Shown: positions 10,243 to 21,562 of the stretch, piece by piece | Layout: each line of letters begins with the position of its first letter | Numbering within the stretch: the first letter of the stretch is position 1 | Origin: Vermamoeba vermiformis | Taxonomy: Eukaryota > Tubulinea > Echinamoebida | NCBI GenBank assembly: GCA_045837725.1 | Contig: JBEWZL010000109.1 | Span: 1 to 64,000, forward strand | Direction: 5' to 3' | Length of the DNA: 64,000 bases | The notes under the pieces: model-generated | What the model saw: only the letters and a program-made list of their open reading frames with translations | What the model was told of the DNA's origin: nothing | The model's database searches: none | Program-made: the position numbers and the translations under genes

Positions 10243-11171
10243 TTAGAGCTTGGCCAGGAATTTGTTGATTTCCTCCAGCAATCGTTCTGGCTGATCCACT
10301 GGCGTTACATGGCCCGAATTCTCCATAATTAAGAATTCTATCTTATCCAAACCTTCTACTAACCCGCGAATAAGCTTCGCTGGGGCAATATTATCCGCAG
10401 ATCCGGCTATGAAAAGCGAAGGAACTTGGATTGAGGCTAAAGACTCGCTAACGTCTTCTCGATCGATTAAAACGCATTCAGCAGCTTTAACCATATCATT
10501 GTGGCTATTGAAATCGAGAATAGAGTCTACTAGTTGAGTTTTTAGCTCCGGATGTGCCTTGACGGTTTGCGGGCCAAGTAACGCTTGAACATTCTGACGC
10601 ACGAGGAATTTCGCAGCGCCAAATAACTTGTATAGATTGATTACGGTCTTGTACTTCATTCGATCGGTGCCTGAGTATGGCTTTATTGGCGGATTGCTAA
10701 TGATCTAAATAAGAAATTATTAATAATATAATCTCGAGCACATTTCGCAATACTAGAAAAAGAATGGAAATAAATGATTGTTTTTTTTTTTTGATTTTAG
10801 CGTACCATGGCTTCGATGTAAGTAGGGTGGTAGCGAGCTAACTGGATCGCAGCAAGACCGCCCCAAGAAGTACCGATAAGGATGCATTTCTTCTCCTCTA
10901 ACGTATCCAAAATTTCTTTGACTGCAACTGCGCTATCGGCCATTGAAAATTTCTTCGAGAAAGTGCTTTTGCCATGGCCTGGCGGATCGACCAAGATCAG
11001 TAAAGCGTTCTTATCGGATTGGCCCATTTCTTCTGCTACCTTGAGGTACATAGAATGATCGGTAAAGAGACTTGGCCAAAACAAAAAGCATCGATGCTGA
11101 TCTTTCGGATTAGCTCGTCGGATCTTGACGAAGAGCTTGCCGATAGACGTGTCGATGATTTGTTCTTCCAT
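10243..11171 (-). CDS. Alpha/beta-hydrolase
   Basis: Exon 1 (from 11171) and exon 2 (stop at 10243) are joined at a GTACGC donor directly after ...YIEAM. About 270 residues. The nucleophile elbow is GTSWGG at about residue 100; the acid is probably the Asp in IAGSADN and the histidine is in SGHVTPVDQPE near the C-terminus. The complete triad and the oxyanion region (FLFWPSLFTDH) mark an active-looking member of the epoxide hydrolase / MhpC-like group. There is no signal peptide or transmembrane segment, so it is probably cytosolic. The substrate cannot be told from sequence. The last 60 residues are the usual cap-to-core return, so the gene looks full length. Confidence 0.85.
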
Positions 11172-11509
11172 TTGAGGTATTGTGATCTTAAGTAACTATT
11201 GATAGTGCTAGCACATTTATAGGCGCCTTTGGTGTTCCGCTGAAGCTTCCGTTCCGCAAATCTGTTTCCGCGCAACACGAGTAACCGCTCCGTTAATTTA
11301 ACCAAAAATAGTAACAAGAGTATATTACCGTTGACAATATTGATTATTATACGATAAAACATTATTATTAGGCAGATCTTCAAAAGGTCGTTGATTAACA
11401 AAGTACTGTACATTTTTTTTTCGGTAGATCTAATTTGTAAAGAGAAAAATACTATTTACCGCTAAGTCAAAGAGCATTGTATATGTACATTATAGAACGA
11501 GACTCATCT
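11172..11509. other. Intergenic, no gene seen
   Basis: AT-rich spacer between two minus-strand genes. It presumably holds the promoter of the alpha/beta-hydrolase and the 3' end of the glycosyltransferase. I see no conserved element in it. Confidence 0.4.
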
Positions 11510-13189
11510 CTATTGTTGAGCCACGCGTCGTCTCTTGTCGATCAGACCAGCTTTTCTCAACTCATCACACTGAGCCCAGTCTTTGATGCTATACTTGTCT
11601 TTAGGATCGTAGCTTTGAGGAGCATCAACTCCTTGCTTAGTAGTATGCTAAATGAAAAATCAGCGACTACGAACTAATTTCAAAAATCGAAGCGTGGATG
11701 TGGATCGCGACTTACCGATTGCGAAGTGTGCTTGAATAATAACGGTCCCTGGAACGCCTTCTTCTTAATAACGTTGGCTATGTAATGTCCAATGAGCCAA
11801 TCGAGCGGCATTTTGTCGTAGTTCTCGTACAGATAGTCGACCATTGCACCCATGTCCTTGGTCTTGTAAACCAATCCAAATGAATAGGGCATTTGATTAT
11901 CAATCTTAAACTACATATATAACTTATATTAGAACCTATGACATTATAAATAAGCGTATTTAACGTACTTCAACCAACTTGTTTGGTTGTCGAGTTCCGT
12001 CTTGATAAAATCTGAGCATGAACCATTTATCGCTTTTATCATGTTGACCTATTTAAATGTTAATATTAATCCTATGGTATAAGCAGAGTCAAATCGTACC
12101 GAATTGCTCCCATTCCAAAGATCGGATTTGAGCTGACCAATCCGGGACATTTGGTGGATTATCATCTTCAAGTTCCAAATACCAATCGCCGAGATCTTTA
12201 GCAACGCTCATCAAATATACACTATCAATGACCTATTTGACAAATTAAAATAAAATAAGAAAATTGCCACACGAATTATTTTCATTATTATTAGCTACTT
12301 ACTTGTTTGCTTCGCCAAATAACTCGCATTAATTTATCGTTGAATTCTTTAGCCATTTTGCAAGGCGTAAATACCAAGTTCTCTGGATAATAATTGACGT
12401 CGATCGGGATCAGCTTTATGAGACCAGATTCAATTTCGGGTCCAAAAGCGTCTGTCAGCTCTTTGTTGACTATACGTGCTCTGAAGACATCGCGCTCAGC
12501 ATTTAGCAATGCAAATACGTGGTATTGACGTTCCTCTTGGCTCAAATTATTGATCATTTGGCGCAACGTGTCTCGCACTAGAAAAATTCATAATTAGCTC
12601 AGTAAATTGTAAATATAATTATCGATGCATTTATATGCCATAATTATATTAAACTAAGCGATTATAGCGAGGTTGTTGGGTAATATTTCGATTAATTTTT
12701 AACTTACGGATGGAGGTTCCTTTCTGAGTTCTCAATGTTGTAGGAATACCAATGACCATCTTAAGCTTCTTATTTTCACTTTGTGTATCAACGATATTGT
12801 CCTCTTCCTCTTTGTCTTTAGGAATAATAATTTGTGGTCGTGGCTGAAAGATATCACGTTAAAAAAATAATTATAATTGCACAAAATTGTTGGTGTTAAT
12901 ATTATTACTGATATTAGCTGATATTTAAATTACTATCAAAATTTCGAAAATAGTAACGTGGATTTATTTTAAATCATACCGGTTGTTTAACAGGCCTATC
13001 ATCGGACGGCTTAACAGTAGGTGCAACTACGTAATATTATTGGTGTTAATTATATGGCAGAATCTTGTGAAGAGTTGAAGGGTTGATCTCCTTACCTGCG
13101 CCACTGCTTAGCGATTGTAGAATAAATAATAACGGAAATAATATTAATAACGCTAGGTTAAATATCAAAAATTTCTTTAACCGTGTCAT
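11510..13189 (-). CDS. Type II membrane glycosyltransferase, GT54 (MGAT4)-like
   Basis: About eight exons and roughly 340 residues. A short basic N-terminus (MTRLKKF) is followed by one hydrophobic helix (LIFNLALLILFPLLFIL), the layout of a Golgi signal anchor. The lumenal part has MVIGIPTTLR, a YLELEDDN stretch (the Asp pair is the likely metal/nucleotide site), WFMLRFYQDG, and YDKMPLDWLIGHYI. The order and spacing match the N-acetylglucosaminyltransferase IV family (GT54), which adds branches to N-glycans. The stop is TAG at 11510-11512. An upstream in-frame ATG at 13321 would add 44 residues with a second hydrophobic segment. I prefer 13189 because the intervening DNA holds palindromic regulatory-looking sites. 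The family match is by remembered motif pattern, not by search. Confidence 0.7.
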
Positions 13190-13558
13190 TTTCAACGTGA
13201 ATGTAATTGCAATTACAACCAAAATAAAAATGATTTTTTGTGCGAACGATCTGACGTCAGTATTGCGACAACCGGCCTTCTTAACAATACTCCGTCTCCG
13301 TAGTGCCACCTGTTGGTGCATAACTGTTTGTGCTTTTCAGGTCGAAGTTGGAGTTGAACAGGAGAATAGTTTAGAACATAAATCGAACTGATCTTCTTTA
13401 AGGAGGTTTCGCGTTTGAGGGATATTTTTAAAAATGGAACAATATTGGTCGTTTTACATTACTCGTCGCTTAAAGAATCTTTTATCGTCATTGAACGGCT
13501 AAGTTTACAAATTTGCATGTTATCATGTACAAAAAACCGCGGGCCCATTGGGTTTCAA
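13190..13558. other. Intergenic with two palindromes upstream of the glycosyltransferase
   Basis: TGTAATTGCAATTACA at 13202-13217 is a perfect 16-bp palindrome, and CTGACGTCAG at 13251-13260 contains the CRE/ATF octamer. Both lie 15-70 bp upstream of the chosen start codon. No independent gene is seen. Confidence 0.5.
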
Positions 13559-13995
13559 CTAAATGATCGAATTCTCATGACTATCACCTTTTTTCTCGGC
13601 GAGTTGTAATCTGTATTGAAAGTGCCTGTTGTATGCTTTCAGCGCCTGTTGGATAAACTTTTGTTGTTTTTTTGTGAGCTTGTAGTCAGGCTCAATCACT
13701 TTAATACCGTGCCAATTATCATTTACTGCCTCTTTCAACTTTTTTAGCCTTCGGTAGTGCTAATAAAATTAATTTAATACATACGTAATTGGACTTACTA
13801 CTTATTAGTATTTAATACCTTTCTGTGAGCCTCTCGTCTATTCTCGAACTCGAATAATCGCGTAACAGCCTCAATGTAATTATTTTGCAGCTCTTCATGC
13901 TTTGTTGGATCCAGATTACATAGAAAAGCCTGAGTTGCGTCAATTTCCCGATCCAGTACTTTCATATACTCCTCTTCTTGTTGTGCGTAATCCAT
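13559..13995 (-). CDS. Small coiled-coil protein, unknown function
   Basis: Two exons: the first runs from 13995 through ...RREAHRK, an intron starts with GTATTAAAT, and the second ends at TAG 13559-13561. About 120 residues. It is highly charged, with heptad-like Leu/Ile spacing over residues 5-80 (EEEYMKVLDREIDATQAFL; YIEAVTRLFEFENRREAH), so probably largely helical. The C-terminal half is basic (KLTKKQQKFIQQALKAYNRH). No catalytic motif, signal or membrane segment. The start is 115 bp from the NOB1 start, so the two share a divergent promoter. I do not recognise a family. Confidence 0.6.
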
Positions 13996-14110
13996 TCGTA
14001 ACCAAGGTTATTTATTCATTTGTGTTCTCATCGTTTTTGTAACAAACTCAAATTTTTGTCTTCGTTCGCAAGTTTTCTCGATCCTACCCGGCAGTTTTGA
14101 TTTATGTTTA

Positions 14111-16555
14111 ATGACTGCAATGTCGAACACTAACAACAATAACAATCAAAACACGCCTATAACTGGTGATACTGATGTGCACGATCCATCCGTGCCCAAG
14201 CCAGTCAAAGTGACCGCTCCGCCTGCTTGGCCCAAGAAATCAACAAATTTGGACGCGTTGAATAATAGCTTATCAAAAGTATCTATTAGCCAAAAGCCTG
14301 AGACTAAATTGGTTGTGGATACAGGTGCTTTTATTGCAAAAGTCAGGATCGATAACTTAGGTAATTAGCTAAACAATTCAAAAAATCATTAAATTGATGT
14401 GCATAATATTAATGATCGTTTGTACGTAGCCCAAGAATTTTGGACCGTCCCTGAAGTTTTAAGCGAAATCAAGGATTCAAGCGCAAAGGAATGGCTTGCG
14501 TTTTTAACTGCCTTGAACGTTAAATTAAAGACTAGACAGCCTTCACCGGAGGCTTTTAATCAAGGTAAGACTGAAACATTTAATTGGCCGTAATAGTTTC
14601 GATCCAAATATTTTTGATGCGATCTGCGAAATAAAAAAGAACAAAAATCCGCGAGATACTTACATCTTAATTACAATCATTAATTATAAATGATATTCAT
14701 ATTATAAAATCGCAATACTATGAAGTAACTGACAGATCGCATCTTGATCGAGATCGTGTTGCCGAAAATTCGATTTAAAAGATAGCGGCTAATAATATCT
14801 GCAGTGGTTGCATTTTCTAAGAAGACAGGAGATTACGCCTCGCTCTCAGCAGTCGATCTTAAAGTAATTGCCTTGACTTTGACTTTGGAAGCTGAAGTCC
14901 ACGGTACTGGCAGCCACATCCGCTCAGAACCCGTGCAAACTCAAGTAAGACATTCCTTAATTTCATATAATATTATTATCGTGCTAATATCGTAATAGCC
15001 TCGTGCAGAAAAGAAAAAGAAGAACGATCTGAATATGTTTGTGCCCAAGTCTAAAATCAAGATGGCTCAAGAGAGTGCGCAACAAATTAACAACGCTAAT
15101 AATACTGAAAATAATGCCGATGACCACTACTACGAACAACACTAGCGAAGAAAAAGATCAGCAAGCAAATCCGCAAAATGAAAACACAGAAACAACAACT
15201 GGCACTGAAGAAAAGAAAGAACAAGCTGCAAGTGATGTTACTTCAGAGACTTCAGATTTGAAGGATATTGAAATTGATAGCGATGAAGAGAGTAGCGAGA
15301 GTGATGATGAAAATGTTGGATTTGGTGACTTTGAAGACAACGATGACGCTGGCTGGATCACTCCTGACAACGTAGATGCATATACTAAGTAAGTATTATC
15401 GACTGATTTGCTCTAATTGTCTGTCTAAGCCCGTGTAACGGCTGATCTTCGATCTTGAATTATTTTTTGACCACGGACTAGCAGAGGAGCTACTATCATA
15501 ATGTTATGCAATATAATCGACACACTCCATAATGAGTTCGTTTTAATCACCTTTTTACTCGCAGAGTTTTGCTGGGCACTCAGCTCGTCGGAGAACAAGA
15601 AGAAGCAGATCGAATGAAACAACTCAACTTGGCAAATCCTCACGTTAAAGTCGCTTGCTTAACGACCGATTTTGCTATTCAAGTAAGTCTTTCGAGGTGG
15701 TACCATAATTAAGCGCATCCAAATTCGCATCTAGTAATTTATTCAAAACTGACTTATTAAGTCACTGTTTTGTTACAATTACGTTGAAAATACGTTACGA
15801 CGTAATACGATCCTGATGATTGAAAATATATACGCTATAATGAATAGAAAACCCTGATTAAAGTTTTCATTTGTTGAAGGATCCATTACAAATCTTTTTA
15901 ACTCCTATTATAATCGATTTTTATATACTCACTACATCTCGTTTTAGAACGTTTTGCTCCAAATGGGCCTGTCTTTGTTCTCTATCGATGGATTTTCGAT
16001 CCGATCAGTTCAACGATGGGTCTTGCAATGCTGGGCTTGTCACAAGATTTGCAAAGACGTTACCAGAGTGTTCTGCCCTATGTGTGGCAACAACACCTTG
16101 CGTCGAGTGGCTTATACAGTCGATAAAGACGGAAACGTTACTTACCACATCCCGCGAAGGAAGATCAACATGAGAGGAACAAGAGTAAGTCTCGTCTCCG
16201 TTATGAACATATATCAAATATCAAAAGATCATCATATTAATTTTTTACCCGTAGTATTCTATTCCTAAGCCAAAGGGAGGTCGAAACAACAAAGATCTGA
16301 TCTTGTCTGAAGCCCAATTGCCGCGCCGTTATTATGGTCAAAAGAAGAAAGGAGAAGTTGACGGATTTGAGAGCTCTACTTTGCTCAACAGCAAGAACGC
16401 ACCTCGCGATCCGATTGTCGTTGGTTATGGCCGCAGAAATCCTAATGAGCCTCGCAAACGATACGGTACGTATAAAAGCGAATAATCCTATGTATATAAT
16501 TCTAATTCTTATGATTATAGGCAAGAAAAACAAAAGCAAGCGACCTGGCTACTAA
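14111..16555 (+). CDS. NOB1: NOB1, 20S pre-rRNA endonuclease, with an apparent frameshift
   Basis: Cleaves the 3' end of 18S rRNA within late pre-40S particles. Eight or so exons. The PIN domain starts at LVVDTGAFIAKV (the first catalytic Asp is in VDTGAF) and continues with VPEVLSEIKD and DYASLSAVDLKVIALTL (acidic site). The C-terminal half has VACLTTDFAIQNVLLQMGL, then a four-Cys zinc ribbon (CWACHKIC ... CPMCG), RRKINMRGTR and a basic tail ending at TAA 16553-16555. Between the PIN domain and the acidic linker the frame breaks: the exon starting at 14999 reads in one frame to a TAG at 15141-15143, while the acidic Ser/Asp/Glu linker (SDEESSESDDENVGFGD) and everything after it is in another frame. 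Both frames are open from 15039 to 15140. No intron with a normal donor joins them, so a one-base indel in the Asn-rich stretch is likeliest. Confidence 0.9.
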
Positions 16556-16743
16556 AAACATTACTCGTGTACAGGAATAAATAACTAACTTTATTGCGGA
16601 TCTAAATGCACACGTACAGTTCTTAACTTGCTACATTATCTTATTTGAAGCCCGGATCTCAGCTAGGCCCGAACTAGTAGACGTCGCACAAGTTAAAATA
16701 AACGCCAAGCAAGATCTGAGACAATTATTATTTCGTCGACAAA

Positions 16744-18582
16744 ATGAACCCCACAAGGCTGTTATTATCAAAATGCAAGTCGTCCATTTACGGCGGGTAT
16801 AGGTCAAACACAAGGAATATATTTAATCCAATCACGAGAAGATCCGATCGAATTGGATCCGTGAGTTTAATCCAACGAAGATCCGCCTGTAGTGATCCCA
16901 ACACATCTAATACAAGCACAAACGATACAAGAATGAATATTATTGGTATTACACGAGAAGAACTCGCAAGAGATTTCGAACGATTTGGATTAGAAAAATA
17001 CAGAGCTGATCAGGTTCAATTATGGCTGTATAATAAAGGTAAAATTCGTAAATGCAATTTATCATTCAAATATTATATCGGTATCAATGTACATTAATTA
17101 TAACGATTTTTAAAAATATAATAACAAATTTCTTTTATTGACTCGATCTTGTATTGCACAGGCGTAACAGAATTCGATCAGATGATCAATTTACCAAAGG
17201 AATTACGAAAGAAATTAAATGAAAAATATATTATAAGCACTGGTGAAGTGGTTAAAGACACCCTGTCAAACGATGGCACGCGCAAATGGTTAATTAACTT
17301 TGGAGGCCAAGAAGTCGAAAGTACGCAATAATATTCCACTATACACGATATTAACAACTAAATATAGCTGTATTTATTCCTGAAAGCAATAGAGGCACAC
17401 TTTGCGTGAGCTCGCAAGTTGGATGTACGTAACTATTTTTTCTCTGACCATGATACTAATATAACATCAAACATAGGCTCCATGTCATGTACATTTTGCC
17501 ATACTGGCACTCAGCCATTAGTAAGTTCGATCTGAAGTATTAACATTAGATCTTCATAAACGTTACTTACGAGCCGTTACACTAGGTTAGAAATTTAAAA
17601 GCCGGAGAAATTATTGGTCAATTAATGACTGCTAAACGAGCACTATTTGATTTCCCAACGGCACAAGATAGAGTTGTCTCTAATATCGTCTTCATGGGTC
17701 AAGGAGAACCGGTAAGGCCCGATCCAACTACCTGATTTATTTTGAATACTTTTACTAATACCCTCGTAGTTTTATAATTATAGAAATGTATCAAATGCTA
17801 TTCGTGTGATGACGGATCCAAATTGCTTTTCAATGTCCAAGAGAAGACTGACAGTATCAACATCGGGCATTGTACCTAATATTATGAAGTTAGGCGAAGA
17901 TTTCCACGGCATAAACTTAGCGATATCACTTCACGCCGTAAGAGATGATTTAAGGTACGCTTTACTTCCTTCTTTGGCCAACAAAATAATACGCGGATCC
18001 ACTAACTTGATCCAGATCTGAAATCGTTCCAGCGAACAAACAATGGCCTATTGCAGGTAATTTATATTTTAGATATCAACTTGTGTAACAAAATATAATA
18101 ACCTATATTATAGAGGTTATTGAGGCTTGTAGAAAGTTCCCTGGATCACACGACTCGCAGCGTAAAATTACTTTCGAATACGTCATGCTGAAAGGCGTAA
18201 ATGATAGTGACGAAGAAGCACGAGAGCTAGTTAGGCTAATTAAAGAGTTCAGCTGCATAGTTAATTTAATGTAAGTCAGATCTAACTGTCGGCAAGTGGC
18301 TGGATCTGTCCCTAACCTATTCTTTGTAGCCCTTTTAACCCATGGCCTGGATCTAAATATGAGAGCTCTAGCAAAGAGCGAATTATAAAGTTCGCTAAAA
18401 TCATTGAAGATGCTGGTACGTTGCGACATCCAAGACTTTAGTGATCTGTCCAGTTGAACTAATCTTGCCTTGTAGGTATTGGCGCTCCTATTCGATGGCC
18501 TCGTGGTCGAGATATATTAGCTGCTTGCGGACAATTAAAAACAGCAACCATAAAAGAACGGCAGCAACAAGCAACGCAATAA
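16744..18582 (+). CDS. rlmN: RlmN/Cfr-type radical SAM RNA methyltransferase, probably organellar
   Basis: About ten short exons, roughly 430 residues. Members methylate C2 of an adenosine in rRNA and tRNA. The radical SAM cluster motif is CSMSCTFCHTG. Downstream are NIVFMGQGEP, the sequence RRLTVSTSGIVP, SLHAVRDDLRSEIVP, FEYVMLKGVND, PFNPWPGSKYE and RWPRGRDILAACGQL. The last holds the catalytic C-terminal cysteine. All family motifs are present and in order. The first 70 residues are Arg/Ser-rich and lack acidic residues (MNPTRLLLSKCKSSIYGG), as expected for a mitochondrial presequence. The intron before FYNYRNVSNAIRV ends in CTCGTAG. The gene starts 190 bp after the NOB1 stop on the same strand. 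Stop is TAA 18580-18582. Confidence 0.88.
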
Positions 18583-18668
18583 AGATCTAATCCAAATGTT
18601 GCAAAGTTTATTCTGTTCTGTACTAGTCCGCTCCACCCATTTTCTTCGAGACTAGAATTCTAGCCAAA

Positions 18669-18945
18669 ATGGTAGACCAGTCGACGGCGTGCAGGTTTGT
18701 GGGAATCTAACCTTGCGAGCGATTTGCTGACTAATTTTATTGCACAACTTCTCGTCACCACAACCCAATGCCCACAAAGACAACCTAGAAATACCAAGCG
18801 TCTAAGGGAATACGAAGCAGGGAGAGAAGAAGAAGGACAGATATCGAGTGATTGGAACCTGACCACTGAAGATATCGAAGAAAGACTACGCTGCGTTAAG
18901 TGTATAAAGATGACAGCCGGGGAACAGCCTTCAAATAGCAAGTAA
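18669..18945 (+). CDS. Putative very small protein, two exons
   Basis: ATG at 18669 reads MVDQSTAC, then an intron from about 18695 (GTTTGTGGG...) to about 18781 restores frame to a 55-residue exon ending TAA at 18943-18945. The joined product is about 64 residues: basic at first (RQPRNTKRLREYEAGR), acidic in the middle, and CVKC near the end. Coding character is plausible from composition, but the donor and acceptor are weak and I know no homologue. Without the splice the frame opens only from a TTG. Confidence 0.3.
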
Positions 18946-19287
18946 CTGATTATCGTCTCTTTCTTTTCTCTTTCCTTTTGTATTTAACTTTTCTCGATTT
19001 TTCTGTTTTTTTTCTAAATAAAATGATTAGGATTATCCGAAAGCAGTTTTAGGTCTCTGTGTACTCTCCGCACCAATCTTGTACAAAAACAAAGGTTACC
19101 GGTTAATTTTCGATCATAAGAATCTTGGATACTCTACTTTGTGTTTTGTTCTAGAACGGGACCGAAATGTCGTGCGCAAGGTCGACCTGGAAACGAACAC
19201 TGAAAAACTTAAACCATAAACTTAAATTTAATAATAACTGAATGTCCACAACACCTCCAGCAGCTACGCATATTCGTTAAATACAAA
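18946..19287. other. Intergenic, no gene seen
   Basis: A T-rich and then mixed-composition stretch between the putative small gene and the MFS transporter. It contains an AATAAA at about 19017 that could end the small gene's transcript. I see no other feature. Confidence 0.35.
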
Positions 19288-21263
19288 ATGGGTCGGCGAT
19301 TATCTTTAATGAGGTAACTACTGTGATCACACGACCCGAAACTCAAATCTCCGTTTGGATGCAATTCTTGGTGCTATATTTATGTTAAAATTACTGGAAA
19401 ATATGCCATAACATTCTAACTTGTATTATTTAGTATTGCAGTAGCCAATCTGCTGGGGGCGGTTGAATATTCCATTGTGATGCCCAGCTTGTATTTGTAT
19501 TTAAATACCTTTGGTGCTACGCAAGACTGGTTCTTTGGTCTTGTATTATCATCGTTTCAACTGTCACAATTATTAACTTCTTCATTATTTGGGTAAGATC
19601 CGTAAAATCGAAAAGCAATTATTTTAGTTAAATATCAACAACCGTAATAATTTTATCACTAAATATTAATACACGATTATTTTATGATATTTTCACGGTG
19701 ATTATAGTTTAGTGTAAGGGCACACGACTAGCCGTTATGTAATTTCCTTTTTTGTGTTTTTGGATCGCACACTAATTAATCTTGCAGCATGTGGCTGGAT
19801 AAGAGGCCGATGCGAGAAGTAATTATTGCCGCCATCGCTTTCAGCATTATCGGCAATTTACTTTATGTTTTCTCGTGGAATCACTGGATGGTGCTTGTAA
19901 GTACTCCTTGAACCCAAGCCAAAAATTAATTCGTTAATTAATTTAATATGAAGGTATCACGTGCTATCTCTGGTATTGGAGGCAACGTCGTGGTCGCAAG
20001 TAATACTTATGTAATTAGAGCAACTCCGCCAGGTAAAGATTTTGCGCTGCTTATCTATAATTATAGCAGGCCATTTAACCTTATTAATATAGAACGGAGG
20101 TCTGCTGTCGCCGCAAAAGTATTTTCTTTCTCGAATTTGGGTTTATTAGCCGGCCCTGCTTTCAATTTTGTTCTTGGTAAGATCTAACCTTACTATTACT
20201 GCATTAATATAGTAATACTCACGTATCTATTCCTAAGCGTTCTTCGACTGGAAAATCGGGCCTATTGAGATCACGCCTTTGAACGGTGCTGGTTTATTGA
20301 TGGCGATGTTGCTCGTTGCTGGTTTAATCTTCATTTTGTCTTGTTTCGAAGGTACAAAATATTCGTGTGCATCATTAAAGAGCAGTGTAATAATATTATA
20401 TGTATAGAGCCTAGCAAAACGAACGAAGAGCACGACGGAGAAACTAAGAAAGAATTGACCAAATCGGAGAAATATCAAGAATTGATCAAGCCAGCCGTGA
20501 TTACAATCTACGTCGCTGATTTCATCTTAGCATTCAATCAAACGTGCTTAGAGACCTTTTTAACGCCGTTGACGAAGAAATATTGGGGCTGGGAACAATT
20601 TGAAAACAGTTTGTTGTACAGCGGTTTGACGATATTGTTCGTCTTTTGGTTCGTCAGCATTACCTTCCTTAGTCGTGTATTACAAGACCGCGCGTTGATT
20701 ATGATAGGTACGTGCTATTCTAACTATAAGCGCTCTATTAAGGGAATTAACCTGGATCCGCTTTAGGTCACGTCTTCACAGGAGCAGCTTTAGCCTACTA
20801 TTTGACCTTTGCATTCGTGATGCCAATTGATTGGACGTTCCCGTTGTACTTATTCTTAATCGGCCTTGGTGTTTTGGCTTCAGGCATGCCGTTCTTTGGT
20901 GCATCCGTTGGATCTCTGCTGTCTAAACACATCCACAACCCGGCAATTCAAGGCACTTCTCAAGGTATTTAACTTTATCAATCGAAAACGCTTTGTACTA
21001 ACTATGGTATAGGAATTTTGACTACCGTCACGTCTGTTGGTAACATTACTGGTCCTTTATGGGCCGGATTTAGTCTCGACCAAGGGCAAGGTTTGAGATT
21101 GCCACTGATACCTATCGGAGCGATGTGGGTAGTATTGTCCATATTGCTTGGTAGTAACTGGAGGCGACTTAAGGTGGCTATAAAGAAACCACTGACCGAT
21201 AGCACGAGCATGATCGAACCAGAACCAGATGAGAAAACACCCCTCGTTACTGTCATCCAGTAA
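19288..21263 (+). CDS. Major facilitator superfamily transporter, MFSD8/CLN7-like
   Basis: About nine exons, starting with a short 26-base exon (MGRRLSLM), and roughly 470 residues with 12 predicted helices. After helix 1 (SIAVANLLGAVEYSIVMPSL) the signature loop between helices 2 and 3 is GMWLDKRPMREV, and helix 4 has SRAISGIGGNVVVASNTYVIRATPPERRSAV, the pattern of the SP/MFSD8 branch. A hydrophilic loop (EPSKTNEEHDGETKKE) separates the two six-helix halves. The C-terminal tail has an acidic dileucine-like run, DEKTPLV, that could direct lysosomal sorting. The substrate is unknown. I rank the MFSD8/CLN7 resemblance as moderate, the MFS assignment as high. Confidence 0.8.
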
Positions 21264-21562
21264 ACAATTAATGTACAAATAAACACTAATATTTAGATGC
21301 TATTCGCAATGCGCGATTTCCTGGCCGAAAAATTGTACAATCAGTTAAAGAAAGATCGGGTTGGCAAATCTGGAGCTCTTTAGTAATATTTAGGAAAATA
21401 CCAACCTGATCATACTCTCGTATTGCTCGTGCAAGAATTTTGATACGCTGTGTAGATTTCTAGACTTTACCTACCTTTTATCAATTTTATTGGCGGTTGT
21501 ATTTTTTTTGTACCAACTTTAATTATTTAATTTTCAGTCTCTTATACGCAACAAGTAACGAC

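Noticed and set aside
15000-15143. An intron in NOB1 that would restore frame
   Set aside because: Candidate donors (GTTTGT at about 15036, GTCTAA at about 15049) are unlike the GTAAGT/GTATGT/GTACGT used elsewhere, and removal would delete conserved-looking coding sequence.
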